Notes: generated from the letters alone by a model not told the origin. A stretch of 64,000 nt of DNA from Nostocoides sp. (GCA_016702415.1 JADJEA010000001.1:1221001-1285000), one strand, 5' to 3'; numbered from the stretch's first letter, positions 43,092 to 53,186 are shown. A program made the numbers and translations.

Positions 43092-46065
43092 GTGAGTGGG
43101 TCTGACTGGAGCGAGGAGTTCGAGGCCGAGGACGGGGGCCCGCCGCGTCGGGCGCCGAGGCCGGCACGGGCGGCGAGGGAGTCCCGTCGCCGAAGCGCCC
43201 TGGTCCCGACGGTGGTCATCCTGCTCGCCCTCGCGGTGTTCGCCACGGTCTTCGCCGATGTGTGGACCGACCTGCTCTGGTTCCGGTCCGTCGGGTTCGC
43301 CAAGGTGTTCACCACGACCATGACCACCCGGATCGTCCTCTTCCTCGCCGGGTTCCTCCTGGCCGGGGCGCTGGTCGCGGCGAGCCTCGTTCTGGCCTAC
43401 CGCAGCCGCCCGTTCTATGTCCCCACCGACGACGCCAACGAGACCTTGGAGCAATACCGGGAGGCCATCGAGCCCGTCCGTCGGTATCTCACGATCGGCG
43501 TCCCCCTCCTCGTCGGCGGGCTGGCCGGGGCCGCCCTGGCGGCGCGATGGCGCACCTACCTGGCCTGGCGCAATAGCGTGCCCTTCGGCACCACGGATCT
43601 CCACTTCGGCAAGGACATCGGCTTCTTCGTGTTCACGCTGCCGTGGATCTCCGTCATCCTCTCGTTCTTGACGATGGTGCTGATCGCCACCATCCTCGCC
43701 GGCGGCTTCACCCACTATGTGTATGCCGGCCTCCGCCTCCCCGGCCGCGGCCCCTCCACCCGCGCCGCCCTGATCCACCTCGGCGTCCTCGGTGCCGCGC
43801 TCGCCCTGGTCCGGGCGGGGTCCTTCTGGTTCGGCCGCTACTCCCTGTCCGTCGGGCAGTCGAAGCTCATGACCGGCATCGGATACACCGATGCGCACGC
43901 CGTGCTGCCCACCCGGGCCATCCTCGCGTTCGCCGCCGTCGTCTGCGCCGTGCTCTTCCTCTCGGTCATCGTCACCCACTCGTGGCGGTTGCCGATCATC
44001 GGGGTCGCGCTGATCGCCGTCCTCACCGTCGTCGTGGGGACGATCTATCCCGCCATCGTCCAGTCGGTGAAGGTCAACCCCTCGCAGCGGTCCTTGGAGG
44101 CGCCCTATCTCCAGCGGAGCATCGAGGCGACGCGGGCGGCATACGGCCTGGACACGGCGGAGGTCCAGCCCTATCTGGCCAAGACCGATGCGACACCTGG
44201 GCAGTTGCGCGACGACGCGGCGACCATCCCCGGCATCAGGCTCGTCGATCCGATCGTCGTGCCGCCCGCGTTCAAGCAGGACCAGGGGCTGCGGGACTAC
44301 TACGCCTTCCCCGATGCCCTCGACGTCGACCGCTACACCATCGGCGGCAAGGAGACCGACGTCATCGTCGCCGCGCGGGAGATCTCGCTCGACGGGGTCC
44401 CGGCCGGGCAGCGCAACTGGCTCAACGACCACACCTTCTACACCCACGGGTTCGGCCTCGTCGCGGCGAAGGGCAACACGCGCGGCCCGGACGGCCGCCC
44501 CGATTTCGCGGTGATGAATATCCCGCCCACCGACACCCTCGGGCCGTTCGAGCCGCGGATCTACTTCGGCGAGAAGTCGCCGCTCTATTCGGTCGTCGGC
44601 GCCAAGTCCGGCGAGGCGCCCCGCGAACTCGACTATCCCGACTCCAAACGCGAGGAGGTCAAGAACACCTACGCCGGAGCCGGTGGGGTGCCGATCGGGT
44701 CCTTCCTGCGTCAGGCGGCGTATGCCGTGAAGTACCGCGAGGTGAACTTCCTCCTCTCCGACGCGGTCGGGTCGGCCTCGCGGATCCTCGACCACCGCAC
44801 GCCGCTGGACCGGGTCCAGCGGGTCGCCCCGTGGCTGACCCTCGACGGCAACCCCTATCCCTCCATCGTCAACGGCCGGGTCGTGTGGATCGTCGACGGC
44901 TACACCACCTCGGCGAACTATCCCTACTCCCAGATGGAAAATCTCGACACCGCCACCTCGGACTCGACCACCGCCCGGGTGGCCAGCGTCGCGGCGCTGC
45001 GCTCGGGACAGATCAACTACGTCCGCAACTCGGTCAAGGCCACCGTGGACGCCTACGACGGGACTGTCCGGCTCTATGCCTGGGACGAGGCCGACCCCGT
45101 GCTGCGGACCTGGATGAAGGCCTACCCGGGCACGGTCCTGCCGACCAGCGCCATCCCCGGAGCGCTGATGGCCCACTTGCGCTATCCCGAGGATCTCTTC
45201 AAGATCCAACGGCTGGTGCTCTCGCGCTATCACGTCACGCGGGCCGAGGCGCTCTATGCGGGCAATGACAACTGGCGCGTGCCGAGCGATCCGGCCCAGG
45301 AGGACCGCGACGTCTTCCAGCCGCCGTACTACCTGACGCTCGCGATGCCGGGCCAGGATGCCCCGAGCTTCTCGCTGACGACGACGTTCATGCCCGCCGG
45401 CGACACCCAGGTGCTCTCCGGCTTCCTCGCGGTCGATGCGAACGCGGGCAAGACCGACGGGGTCAAGGCGCAGGGGTATGGCAAGCTCCGGCTGCTCGAG
45501 CTCTCCCGCGGCTCCAATGTCAAGGGACCCGGCCAGGTCCAGAACGACATCAACTCCTCCAACGCCAACTCCACCGGCTTCAGCCTCACCCTGAGCCAGT
45601 TCCTCAACAACGCCCGCCAGCAGGGCTCCCGGGTCTCCCTCGGCAATCTCCTGACCCTGCCGGTCGGCGGCGGACTGCTCTATGTCCAGCCGATCTATGC
45701 TCAGTGCCAACTCCGCCTCCGCCTTGCCCTTGAACCGGGTGACCGTCGCGGCCTTCGGCAACAAGCTGGCTTGGTCGGACACGCTCAGCGGAGCCCTGGA
45801 CCAGCTCTTCGGCGGCAACGCCGGCGCCAGCGCGGGCGACTCCGGCGGGACCCCGCCGACCACTCCCCAGACGCCGACGGAGGGCGATGCGGCGGCCCTC
45901 AACCAGGCCCTCGCGGACTTGAAGAAGGCGTTCGCCGACGGGCAGGAGGCCCTCAAGGCGGGAGACTTCGCGAAATACGGCGAGGCCCAGAAGGCTGCCC
46001 AGGACGCGCTCGCCCGCGCCATCGCCGCGGCACCCAAGGGCGGGAGCGCGACTCCCACGAACTGA
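43092..46065 (+). CDS. UPF0182 family membrane protein, C-terminal frameshift
   Basis: This large membrane protein (about 990 residues if restored) has about seven N-terminal membrane helices (e.g. VVILLALAVFATVF, IVLFLAGFLLAGALVAA, ISVILSFLTMVLIATIL). A large extracytoplasmic domain follows (NWLNDHTFYTHGFGLV, EPRIYFGEKSPLYSVV, MKAYPGTVLP). Near 45705 the frame breaks after LLYVQPIYAQ, and the family sequence resumes in another frame as NSASALPLNRVTVAAFGNKLAWSDTL to the stop at 46063-46065. One extra base or two missing bases explain it. The tail has a Thr/Pro linker and a helical end. The start is GTG 43092. The role is unknown. A hairpin terminator follows. Confidence 0.92.
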
Positions 46066-46075
46066 CAGTCGGGGG

Positions 46076-46107
46076 TGGGCGGCATACCTCTTGGGGTATG
46101 CCGCCCA
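46076..46107. terminator. terminator hairpin made from two inverted octamer copies
   Basis: TGGGCGGCATACC (46076-46088) pairs perfectly with GGTATGCCGCCCA (46095-46107) around a 6-base loop. Each arm contains one copy of the window-wide octamer in opposite orientation. It lies 11 bases after the UPF0182 stop. Confidence 0.8.
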
Positions 46108-46220
46108 TCTCCCCGCCGCTGCCGTCGCGGTGGCGGGGCCGCCGCGGTCGCGCCAGGGGACTGTCGCTGGGGAGTGTCGCCGGGGAGTGTGCGGGTGGCC
46201 CTGCGGAGTGGGCGTCCGAT

Positions 46221-46249
46221 TTGGCCGGGAGCCGTCGGCGACGTATGGT
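46221..46249 (+). promoter_or_regulatory. promoter of the initiator tRNA gene
   Basis: TTGGCC (46221-46226), a 17-base spacer and TATGGT (46244-46249) form a sigma-70-type promoter. The tRNA begins 12 bases after the -10 element. Confidence 0.6.
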
Positions 46250-46260
46250 GATCCCACCGA

Positions 46261-46337
46261 CGCGGGGTGGAGCAGCTCGGTAGCTCGCCGGGCTCATAAC
46301 CCGGAGGTCGCAGGTTCAAATCCTGCCCCCGCTACCA
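46261..46337 (+). tRNA. initiator tRNA-fMet (CAT)
   Basis: A cloverleaf folds from 46261: acceptor CGCGGGG with CCCCGCT, anticodon stem CCGGG/CCCGG around loop CTCATAA (anticodon CAT), T arm GCAGG-TTCAAAT-CCTGC, and encoded ACCA. The first base C and T72 cannot pair, the hallmark of bacterial initiator tRNAs. It is transcribed alone between a promoter and a strong terminator. Confidence 0.96.
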
Positions 46338-46340
46338 CTG

Positions 46341-46374
46341 AAGGCGGGCGGCCTGGTCACAGGCCGCCCGCCTT
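46341..46374 (+). terminator. intrinsic terminator of the tRNA gene
   Basis: AAGGCGGGCGGCCTG (46341-46355) pairs perfectly with CAGGCCGCCCGCCTT (46360-46374), a 15-bp stem with a GTCA loop, 3 bases after the tRNA CCA end. Confidence 0.9.
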
Positions 46375-46425
46375 CGTCGTGTCCGCTGTCCGGGCCGGGC
46401 ATCGGGCCCGCTTAAGGTGTCCCTC

Positions 46426-47706
46426 ATGCCGCTGGAGTACCCCGTCGTCCGACACACGCTGCCCAACGGCCTCCAGGTGGTCGTCTCCCCCGATCACAGC
46501 ACCCCGACGGTCACCGTCAACTTGTGGGTGGACGTCGGGTCGCGGCACGAGGTGGCCGGGCGCACCGGCTTCGCGCACCTGTTCGAGCACCTGATGTTCC
46601 AGGGCTCGCGCAATGTCGCCAGCGGAGAGCATTTTTCGTTGATCCTCGGGGCGGGTGGGCGGCTCAACGCGACGACGTGGTTCGACCGGACCAACTACTT
46701 CGAGACCGTCCCCACCGGTGCGCTCGACCTCGCCCTGTGGCTGGAGGCCGACCGGCACGGGCATCTCCTCGACGCGGTCACCCAGACCAATCTCGACAAC
46801 CAACGCGATGTGGTCAAGGAGGAGAAGCGGCAGCGCTACGACAATGTGCCCTACGGCAATGCGATGCGCGACCTCTATGCCACGGTCTTCCCGGAAGGGC
46901 ATCCCTACCACCATCCGACGATCGGATCGATGGCAGATCTCGACGCGGCGACCGTCGCGGACGTCCACGCCTTTTTCCGGGCGCACTACGGACCGGACAA
47001 CACCGTCTTGACCATCGTCGGCGACATCACGCCGGCCGAGGCGCTGGCCAAGGTCGAGCGGTACTTCGGGGGACTCCCGGCGATCGGTCACCAGTCTCGC
47101 CCCACGCTCGCGCAACTGGCCCCGCTCGAGCGGCCGGCGCGGCATACGGTCGTCGGGGCGGTCCCGAACGACCGCCTGTACGTCGGCTTCCGTCTCCCGG
47201 TCGAGCGTGACCCCGCCTTCCTGGCGGCGGCGCTGGCGATCGAGGCCCTGGCGGGCTTGTCGATGTCGCGGATGGTTCGCCGGTTGGTGCGCGGGGACCA
47301 GTCCGCCACGAGCGTCCAGGGGCACACGATGGGCTTCGTCGACGGGGTGTCCCTTGGTCTCCTCGCCGTCGACGTCGCCGACGGCGTCGACCCGAATGCG
47401 ATCGAGGAGGCGCTCCTGGAGGAGTTGCGCGGGTTCGCCGCCAGCGGGCCCACCGAGGTCGAGATGGAGGCGGCCCTGGCCGGGGCCGAGCGCGGCTGGC
47501 TCAGCGACCTGGCTGCCCAGGACCAGCGGGCCGACGCGCTCAGCCATCAGGCACTGCTCCACGACGACCCCGACTACGTCAACCGATTCCTGGACGAGTT
47601 GGGCGCGGTGACCCCGGACGAGGTCCGCGCCGCGGCCGACACCTGGCTCGCCCCGGGATCGCGGGCTGTCGTCGCCTACCTGACCGGAGAGGAAAACGTC
47701 GCATGA
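46426..47706 (+). CDS. M16 family zinc peptidase (catalytic subunit)
   Basis: This 426-residue insulinase/pitrilysin-like protein has the inverted zinc motif HLFEHLMFQG at about residues 50-59, and a downstream Glu region DVVKEEKRQRYDN. A C-terminal M16 domain (YVGFRLPVERDPAFLAAALAI) follows. With the next gene it would form a two-subunit M16B peptidase. The product lacks an obvious signal peptide. ATG 46426 is preferred; GTG 46417 is possible. The stop overlaps the next start (ATGA). Confidence 0.93.
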   Translation: MPLEYPVVRHTLPNGLQVVVSPDHSTPTVTVNLWVDVGSRHEVAGRTGFAHLFEHLMFQGSRNVASGEHFSLILGAGGRLNATTWFDRTNYFETVPTGALDLALWLEADRHGHLLDAVTQTNLDNQRDVVKEEKRQRYDNVPYGNAMRDLYATVFPEGHPYHHPTIGSMADLDAATVADVHAFFRAHYGPDNTVLTIVGDITPAEALAKVERYFGGLPAIGHQSRPTLAQLAPLERPARHTVVGAVPNDRLYVGFRLPVERDPAFLAAALAIEALAGLSMSRMVRRLVRGDQSATSVQGHTMGFVDGVSLGLLAVDVADGVDPNAIEEALLEELRGFAASGPTEVEMEAALAGAERGWLSDLAAQDQRADALSHQALLHDDPDYVNRFLDELGAVTPDEVRAAADTWLAPGSRAVVAYLTGEENVA

Positions 47707-49106
47707 CGTCCCCATCCGCCCCCGAGACCGCTTCTCTCCCAACCGATTCGGTCGGTATGCCGCTCCCTCGCCCCGACGTCGACCCCCCCGGCCGCTGGAC
47801 CTTCCCCGAGCCGACGACCGCCCGGCTCGACAACGGCCTGACCGTCCACGCCTATGACATCCCGGGCCAGTACGTCCTCTCGATCCGCGTCATCGTGCCC
47901 CTCTCGACCCGGGCCGAGCCTCGCGACCAGGAGGGCGTCGCGACCTTGATGAGCCGGCTCCTCGACGAGGGGACCCAGGCCCACTCCACGGACGAGTTCA
48001 CCGAACTCCTCGAACGCAAGGGGATCGAGTTCGGGGCCGCGCTGTCCGAGGCCGGCCTGACCATCCATGCCGAGGTCGCCAAAAGGAGCCTCCCGGCCGC
48101 CCTCGCGTTGGTCGAGGAGGCGCTGGCGACCCCGAGCTTCCCCGACAAGGAGGTCACCCGCCTCGTGCGGACCCGCCTCGCCGAGATCGAGCAGGAGCGG
48201 GCGTCGGCGCCGCATCGGGCGATTCGCGAGTTCGCCGCAACCTACTTCGACCCCGCGGAGCGGGCGTCCCGGCCGACCGCCGGAAGCCCGGAGACGGTCC
48301 GAGGGCTGACCCGTGCGGAGGTGGCCGCCTTCCATGCCACCCACGTCGCCCCCAACGCCGCCACCCTCGTCGTCGCGGGGGACTTGGCCGGTCTCGACCC
48401 GCATGCGCTGGTCGCCGAGGCCTTCGCGCCGTGGAGGCCGAGCCCGGTGGCGACGCCCGATCAGCGGCGCGCGGCCGAGGCCGCCGCGGACCGTCACCGG
48501 ATCGTCCTGGTCGATCGACCCGGGTCGGTCCAGAGCGAGTTCGTCGTGGGCACCGCGGGTCCGGACCGGAGCGTGGAACCGGCGTGGGCGGCATACCCCG
48601 TCCTGTCGTTCGTCGTGGGCGGATCGCCGAACGCCCGCGTCGACGCGGTCCTGCGCGAGGAGAAGGGCTACACCTATGGCATGCGGTCGTCCTTCCGGCC
48701 GCGGCGCGCGGGGGGGTTGTTCCTGACCACCGGCTCGGTGCGCACGGAGGTGACGGTCGAGGCCCTCGATCTCCTCCTCGGCATCCTCGACAGCGCCCGC
48801 GAGGGGTACACCGACCAGGAGTGCACTGCCGGCGTCGACTTCCTGCGCAATACCGCGCCCGGGCGCTTCGCCACCGCGGATGCCGTCGCCGACGAAGCGG
48901 CCACCCTCGTCCTGGACGGTCTCCCGCTGACGTTCACCACCGCCAACCTCGACGCGATGGGGAGGTTGACCCCCGAGGCGTTGGCCGCGGCATACGGCCG
49001 GTTCGTGGACGGGCAGTGGACGATCGTCATCGTCGGCGACGCCAGTGTGTATGCCGACCGCATCCGCGCCCTAGGCCGCGGACCCGTGACCGTGGTCGCC
49101 AACTGA
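47703..49106 (+). CDS. M16 family peptidase-like protein (non-catalytic subunit)
   Basis: The product has 467 residues and the same fold as its neighbour, but ATLMSRLLDEGTQ stands where HxxEH would be, so it binds no zinc. It keeps the C-terminal GYTYGMRSSFRPR segment, whose Arg/Tyr pair contacts substrate in partner subunits. Gene pairs of one active and one inactive M16B protein are known to act as heterodimers. Translationally coupled to the catalytic gene. Confidence 0.92.
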   Translation: MTSPSAPETASLPTDSVGMPLPRPDVDPPGRWTFPEPTTARLDNGLTVHAYDIPGQYVLSIRVIVPLSTRAEPRDQEGVATLMSRLLDEGTQAHSTDEFTELLERKGIEFGAALSEAGLTIHAEVAKRSLPAALALVEEALATPSFPDKEVTRLVRTRLAEIEQERASAPHRAIREFAATYFDPAERASRPTAGSPETVRGLTRAEVAAFHATHVAPNAATLVVAGDLAGLDPHALVAEAFAPWRPSPVATPDQRRAAEAAADRHRIVLVDRPGSVQSEFVVGTAGPDRSVEPAWAAYPVLSFVVGGSPNARVDAVLREEKGYTYGMRSSFRPRRAGGLFLTTGSVRTEVTVEALDLLLGILDSAREGYTDQECTAGVDFLRNTAPGRFATADAVADEAATLVLDGLPLTFTTANLDAMGRLTPEALAAAYGRFVDGQWTIVIVGDASVYADRIRALGRGPVTVVAN

Positions 49107-49180
49107 CGGTCGCCAACTGGGGAGCGCGCCAACCGACGATCGCCGACCGACGGTCGGCGCCGTTCCGCGGCGAGCGCCGG

Positions 49181-49972
49181 TCAGCGCAGTTCGGGCGTCA
49201 GGATGCGCAGGACCTCGTCGTGGAGGACGCCATTGGTGGCCACGGCGCTGCCCCCGAACGGACCGGGACGTCCCTCCAACGAAGTGAACCGGCCACCGGC
49301 CTCGGTGACGATGGGGACCAGGGCGGCCATGTCGTGCAGCGCCAGTTCCGGCTCCGCAGCGATATCGACCGCCCCCTCGGCGAGCAGCATGTAGGACCAG
49401 AAGTCGCCATAGGCCCGGTTGCGCCAGCACGTGTCCATCAGGCCGAGGATGGCGTCGAGGCGGTCACTGGCGCGCCAGGAGACGACATCGGAGATCGAGA
49501 TGGAGGCGTCGCCCAGGTGCTGGACGCCCGAGACCCGCAACGGCTTGGCCGAGGTCAGTGAACGCCCGGTCCAGGCACCGGTGCCCTTGCTGGCCCACCA
49601 GCGGCGGCCCAGCGCCGGGGCCGCAACCAGCCCCATGACGGCCTCGGACCCGTCCAGGAGCGCGATGAGGGTGGCCCACACGGGCACGCCCCGGACAAAG
49701 TTGTTGGTCCCGTCGATGGGGTCGATGATCCAGCGGCGAGGCCCGTGTCCGGTGTCCGGGAATTCTTCGCCATGGACCGCATCCCGGGGCCGCGTGCGGC
49801 CCAGCTGCGCGCGGATGACCTCTTCGGCGCTCCGGTCGGCATCGCTGACCCAGGTCAGGTCGGGTTTGGTGTCGACGTGGAGGTCCTCCGCCCGGAACCG
49901 GGTCATCGTCACCCGTTCGACGGCGTCCGCGAGAACATGTGCCAGCCGGAGGTCGTCGTCATAACCGGGCAT
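49181..49972 (-). CDS. hisN: histidinol-phosphatase, IMPase family
   Basis: This 263-residue inositol-monophosphatase-fold enzyme has metal sites HGEEF and WIIDPIDGTNNFVRG, and the second Asp motif in LALHDMAALVPIVTEAGG. The HDMAAL form, instead of WDxAA, is like actinobacterial HisN (histidinol-phosphate phosphatase), so that is the best guess over a general IMPase. Start ATG 49972 (MPGYDDDLRLAH). It faces the M16 operon and its stop lies 75 bases from it. Confidence 0.88.
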   Translation of the reverse strand: MPGYDDDLRLAHVLADAVERVTMTRFRAEDLHVDTKPDLTWVSDADRSAEEVIRAQLGRTRPRDAVHGEEFPDTGHGPRRWIIDPIDGTNNFVRGVPVWATLIALLDGSEAVMGLVAAPALGRRWWASKGTGAWTGRSLTSAKPLRVSGVQHLGDASISISDVVSWRASDRLDAILGLMDTCWRNRAYGDFWSYMLLAEGAVDIAAEPELALHDMAALVPIVTEAGGRFTSLEGRPGPFGGSAVATNGVLHDEVLRILTPELR

Positions 49973-50260
49973 GCGCTCAACGTAGCGGCAGTGCCGCCGT
50001 CCCGCGGGGACGCGGGGCCGCGCGGCAATTGTCAACTCGTGGGACGAAACCACGGAGAAATGCGCGTCCCGGACGGCCTCAGGGTCACATTTCTGTCTCG
50101 GACTCCCGGTCGGTGGGTCACCGGGCCCACCCATGGGACTTAGAGTGAACCCGCGCGCCGGCCGATGCCTGTCGCGCCGGAGCCGGACCTTCGACCGGGG
50201 GAACGGGTTCGACACAGCGCCTCGGCAGAGGCGATGCCATTCCATGTAGGAGGAACATTC
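49973..50260. promoter_or_regulatory. divergent intergenic region hisN / opp
   Basis: This 288-base gap holds the promoters of hisN (minus) and the peptide-importer operon (plus). An imperfect hairpin, GGTGGGT with GCCCACC, lies at about 50112-50133. AGGAGGA at 50248-50254 is the ribosome site of the binding-protein gene. No open frame with coding character is seen. Confidence 0.4.
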
Positions 50261-51973
50261 ATGCGGGGAACCACTCGCACCGTCGCCGTGGCCGGTGTTT
50301 CGGCCCTGGCGCTGCTGACGGCGGCGTGCAGCAGCAGCGACAACAACTCCAGCTCGACCACCTCGGGCGGGTCCACCTCGAGCGGGAGCAGCTCCGGCAA
50401 CCCCTCTGCGGCCGCGGGCGGAGAGATCAGCATCGCGGGCTGCACTCCGCAGAACCCCTTCATCCCGGCGATGACCAACGAGACCTGCGGTGGCGACATG
50501 CTCGAGCCGGTCCTGGCCCGGCTCGTGCACTACAACTCCGAAACCGCCGCTCCCGAACTCGACCTTGCCCAGTCCATCGAGACCAAGGACAACCAGACCT
50601 TCACCGTGACCCTCAAGAAGGGCCAGAAGTTCTCGGATGGCACCGAAGTCAAGGCCGCGAACTTCGTCAAGGCGTGGAACTGGAACCGCGCCGGCAAGAA
50701 CGGCACGCTCAACTCCTACTTCTTCGATGTCATCGACGGCGCCGCCGACATGGACTGTGGTCTCGTCAAGGACAAGGACGGCAACGAGGCCCCCGACTGC
50801 GAGAAGAAGCCCGCCAAGACCGAGGAACTCTCGGGGCTCAAGGTCGTCGACGACTACACCTTCACCATCAAGACGACCGAGAAGGTCTCCAACCTCCTCG
50901 TCCGCCTCGGCTACTCCGCGTTCGCCCCGCTGCCCGACTCGTTCTTCGCGGACAATGGCAAGGCGTACGGCAAGGCCCCGATCGGTGCCGGTCCCTACGT
51001 CATGCAGTCGTACGATCCTGCAACCGGCGCGGTCCTGGCCAAGAACCCGTCCTACACCGGCGCCTTCGCCGGCAAGGTCGACAAGATCACCTTCAAGATC
51101 TACCAGGACACCGAGGCGGCCTACAAGGACGTCATGGCCAACGCGACGGACATGCTCGCCGGTCTGCCGGACAGCGCTCTCCAGGGTGAGAAGTACAAGA
51201 CCGACCTGCCCGACCGCAATGCGGAGAAGCCGACCGGTGTCATCCAGACGATCACCTTCGCTCCGGAGAAGGTCGACCCGTCGCTGAAGAACCCCGACCT
51301 GCGCAAGGCCATCTCCATGTCCATCGACCGGGACACGATCATCAAGACCATCCTCGCCAACACCCGCACCGCGGCCACCGGCTGGGTCTCCCCGATCGTC
51401 GACGGCTACAAGGCGGACCAGTGCGGTGAGTACTGCAAGTTCGACCCGGCCAAGGCCAAGGAAATGTTCACGACGGCGGGTGGCTACTCGGGCACCCTCA
51501 CCCTGGGCTACAACGCCGACGCTCCCCACAAGGCGTGGACCGAGGCCGTCTGCAACTCGGTCAAGGAGTCCCTGGGCGTCGAGTGCAAGGCCACGCCGTA
51601 CGCCGACTTCGCCACCTTCCGCACCCTCATCACCGACCGCAAGATGAAGGGGATGTTCCGCACCGGCTGGCAGATGGACTACCCGTCGATCGAAAACTTC
51701 CTCGCTCCCATCTACGGCACCGGTGCGGGCTCCAACGACGGTGACTACTCCAGCGCCAAGTTCGATGGCCTCCTCAAGGAAGCCGCCGCAGCGGCCGACC
51801 CGGCAGCCGCCAACGCCAAGTACCAGGAGGCCGAGGCCCAGCTGGCCGTCGACTTCCCGTCGATCCCGATGTGGTACGGCAAGACGATCGCCGGCTGGTC
51901 CGAGAACGTCGAGAACGTCAAGATCACCCCGTTCGGGACGATCGACCTTCTCTCGGTGACCAAGAAGGCCTGA
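50261..51973 (+). CDS. peptide ABC transporter substrate-binding lipoprotein (SBP_bac_5)
   Basis: This 570-residue lipoprotein has a signal peptide with lipobox LLTAAC (Cys about 25), a Ser/Gly/Thr-rich linker, then a family 5 solute-binding fold. FIPAMTNETCGGDMLEPVLARLVHYN, GQKFSDGTEVKAANFVKAWNW, and RKAISMSIDRDTII-like sequence mark it as OppA/DppA-like. It carries more cysteines than usual (GCTPQN, ETCGG, MDCGLV, PDCEKK, QCGEYCKF, SLGVECKA), possibly three disulfides. It would capture peptides for the OppBCDF machinery encoded next. Confidence 0.93.
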   Translation: MRGTTRTVAVAGVSALALLTAACSSSDNNSSSTTSGGSTSSGSSSGNPSAAAGGEISIAGCTPQNPFIPAMTNETCGGDMLEPVLARLVHYNSETAAPELDLAQSIETKDNQTFTVTLKKGQKFSDGTEVKAANFVKAWNWNRAGKNGTLNSYFFDVIDGAADMDCGLVKDKDGNEAPDCEKKPAKTEELSGLKVVDDYTFTIKTTEKVSNLLVRLGYSAFAPLPDSFFADNGKAYGKAPIGAGPYVMQSYDPATGAVLAKNPSYTGAFAGKVDKITFKIYQDTEAAYKDVMANATDMLAGLPDSALQGEKYKTDLPDRNAEKPTGVIQTITFAPEKVDPSLKNPDLRKAISMSIDRDTIIKTILANTRTAATGWVSPIVDGYKADQCGEYCKFDPAKAKEMFTTAGGYSGTLTLGYNADAPHKAWTEAVCNSVKESLGVECKATPYADFATFRTLITDRKMKGMFRTGWQMDYPSIENFLAPIYGTGAGSNDGDYSSAKFDGLLKEAAAAADPAAANAKYQEAEAQLAVDFPSIPMWYGKTIAGWSENVENVKITPFGTIDLLSVTKKA

Positions 51974-52028
51974 CCTCGTGAACTCCCGAGCCGCTCGCGT
52001 GCGGGTCGGGAGGCCGCGAAGAGCATGA

Positions 52029-52064
52029 TGTCGCGGCCCGTCGATCTCCATCGGCGGGCCGCGA
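52029..52064. terminator. hairpin between oppA-like and oppB-like genes
   Basis: GTCGCGGCCCG (52029-52039) pairs with CGGGCCGCGAC (52054-52064). It lies 56 bases after the binding-protein stop in a 286-base gap. It may be an attenuating or stabilising hairpin, giving more binding protein than permease. No gene is seen in 51974-52259. Confidence 0.65.
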
Positions 52065-52259
52065 CCCGTCCCCGAGCGCTGACGCGCGGAGATCCTTGGT
52101 GATCCGAAGTCCGCTGCGCGGCAATGATGTTCTCTCCACCTCCCCTGGACTTGCGGAGGCGAGTAGGGTGCGGAGACGTCCACAGATCTGCAATCCCACA
52201 GATGTGCTGACAGATGCACCAAATGCGTGTGACTGCAACGACTAGCCAGAGAGGGCACG

Positions 52260-53186
52260 ATGACCAAGTACGTCATCAGGCGGCTCCTCCAGATGATCCC
52301 CGTCGTCATCGGGTCGACCTTCCTCATCTTCGCCATGGTGTTCGCGCTCCCGGGAGACCCGCTCCGGGGCAAATGCGGTGAGCGGCCGTGCCCCCCGGCC
52401 TTCGTCGCCGAGTTCCGGGCTCAGCACAATCTGGACGATCCCCTCTTCCTCAGGTACTTCAAGTACCTCGGTGATCTCCTCCACGGCGATCTGGGGACCA
52501 CCTACCAGGGCCTGAACATCCTCGACGAGTTGCAGAAGCGGTATGTCGTGACCGTCAAGCTCGCGGTCATCGCGATGCTGTTCGAGGCGTTGATCGGTGT
52601 CCTGGCCGGTGTCCTCGCGGGCATCCGGAAGGGGAAATTCATCGACAACCTCGTCCTGGTCACCACCCTCGTCGTCATCTCGATCCCGACGTTCGTCATC
52701 GGTTCGGTCTCCCAGACCGTGTTCGGGGTGAAACTGCACTGGTTCCCCGTGACCGTCAAGAGCAATCCCGGGTGGTACGACCTGCTCCTGCCGGGTCTGG
52801 TTCTCGGCTCCCTCTCGTTGGCGTATGCCGCGCGCCTCACCAGGACCAACCTCGCCGAGAACCTCCGGGCTGACTATGTGCGGACGGCCGTCGCCAAGGG
52901 ACTTTCCCGATCGCGGGTCATCGGCGTCCACACGCTGCGCAATTCGCTGATCCCGGTCGTCACCTTCCTCGGGGCCGACTTCGGCGGCCTCCTCGGTGGG
53001 GCGATCATCACCGAGCGCATCTTCAATATCCGTGGAGTCGGGGGCTACATCTTCCAGAGCATCCACTCCCGGGACGGGACTGCCGTCGTCGGCGCCGTCA
53101 CCATGCTCGTCATCGTCTATCTGCTCATGAACCTCATCGTCGACCTGCTCTACGGTGTCCTCGACCCCAGGATTAGCCATGACTGA
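52260..53186 (+). CDS. peptide ABC transporter permease (OppB/DppB type)
   Basis: This 308-residue permease has six helices and starts MTKYVIRRLLQMIPVVIGS. The characteristic YARLTRTNLAENLRADYVRTAVAKG contains the EAA loop (AKGLSRSRVIGVHTLRNSLIP), and it has the C-terminal GGAIITERIFNIRGVGGY. The gene ends inside the start of the next permease (8-base overlap). Confidence 0.95.
   Translation: MTKYVIRRLLQMIPVVIGSTFLIFAMVFALPGDPLRGKCGERPCPPAFVAEFRAQHNLDDPLFLRYFKYLGDLLHGDLGTTYQGLNILDELQKRYVVTVKLAVIAMLFEALIGVLAGVLAGIRKGKFIDNLVLVTTLVVISIPTFVIGSVSQTVFGVKLHWFPVTVKSNPGWYDLLLPGLVLGSLSLAYAARLTRTNLAENLRADYVRTAVAKGLSRSRVIGVHTLRNSLIPVVTFLGADFGGLLGGAIITERIFNIRGVGGYIFQSIHSRDGTAVVGAVTMLVIVYLLMNLIVDLLYGVLDPRISHD

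Noticed and set aside
42435..46319. A 1294-codon minus-strand frame opposite UPF0182
   Set aside because: Only its last 200 codons are a real gene (PPA1309). The rest is the shadow of UPF0182, whose family motifs are clear on the plus strand.
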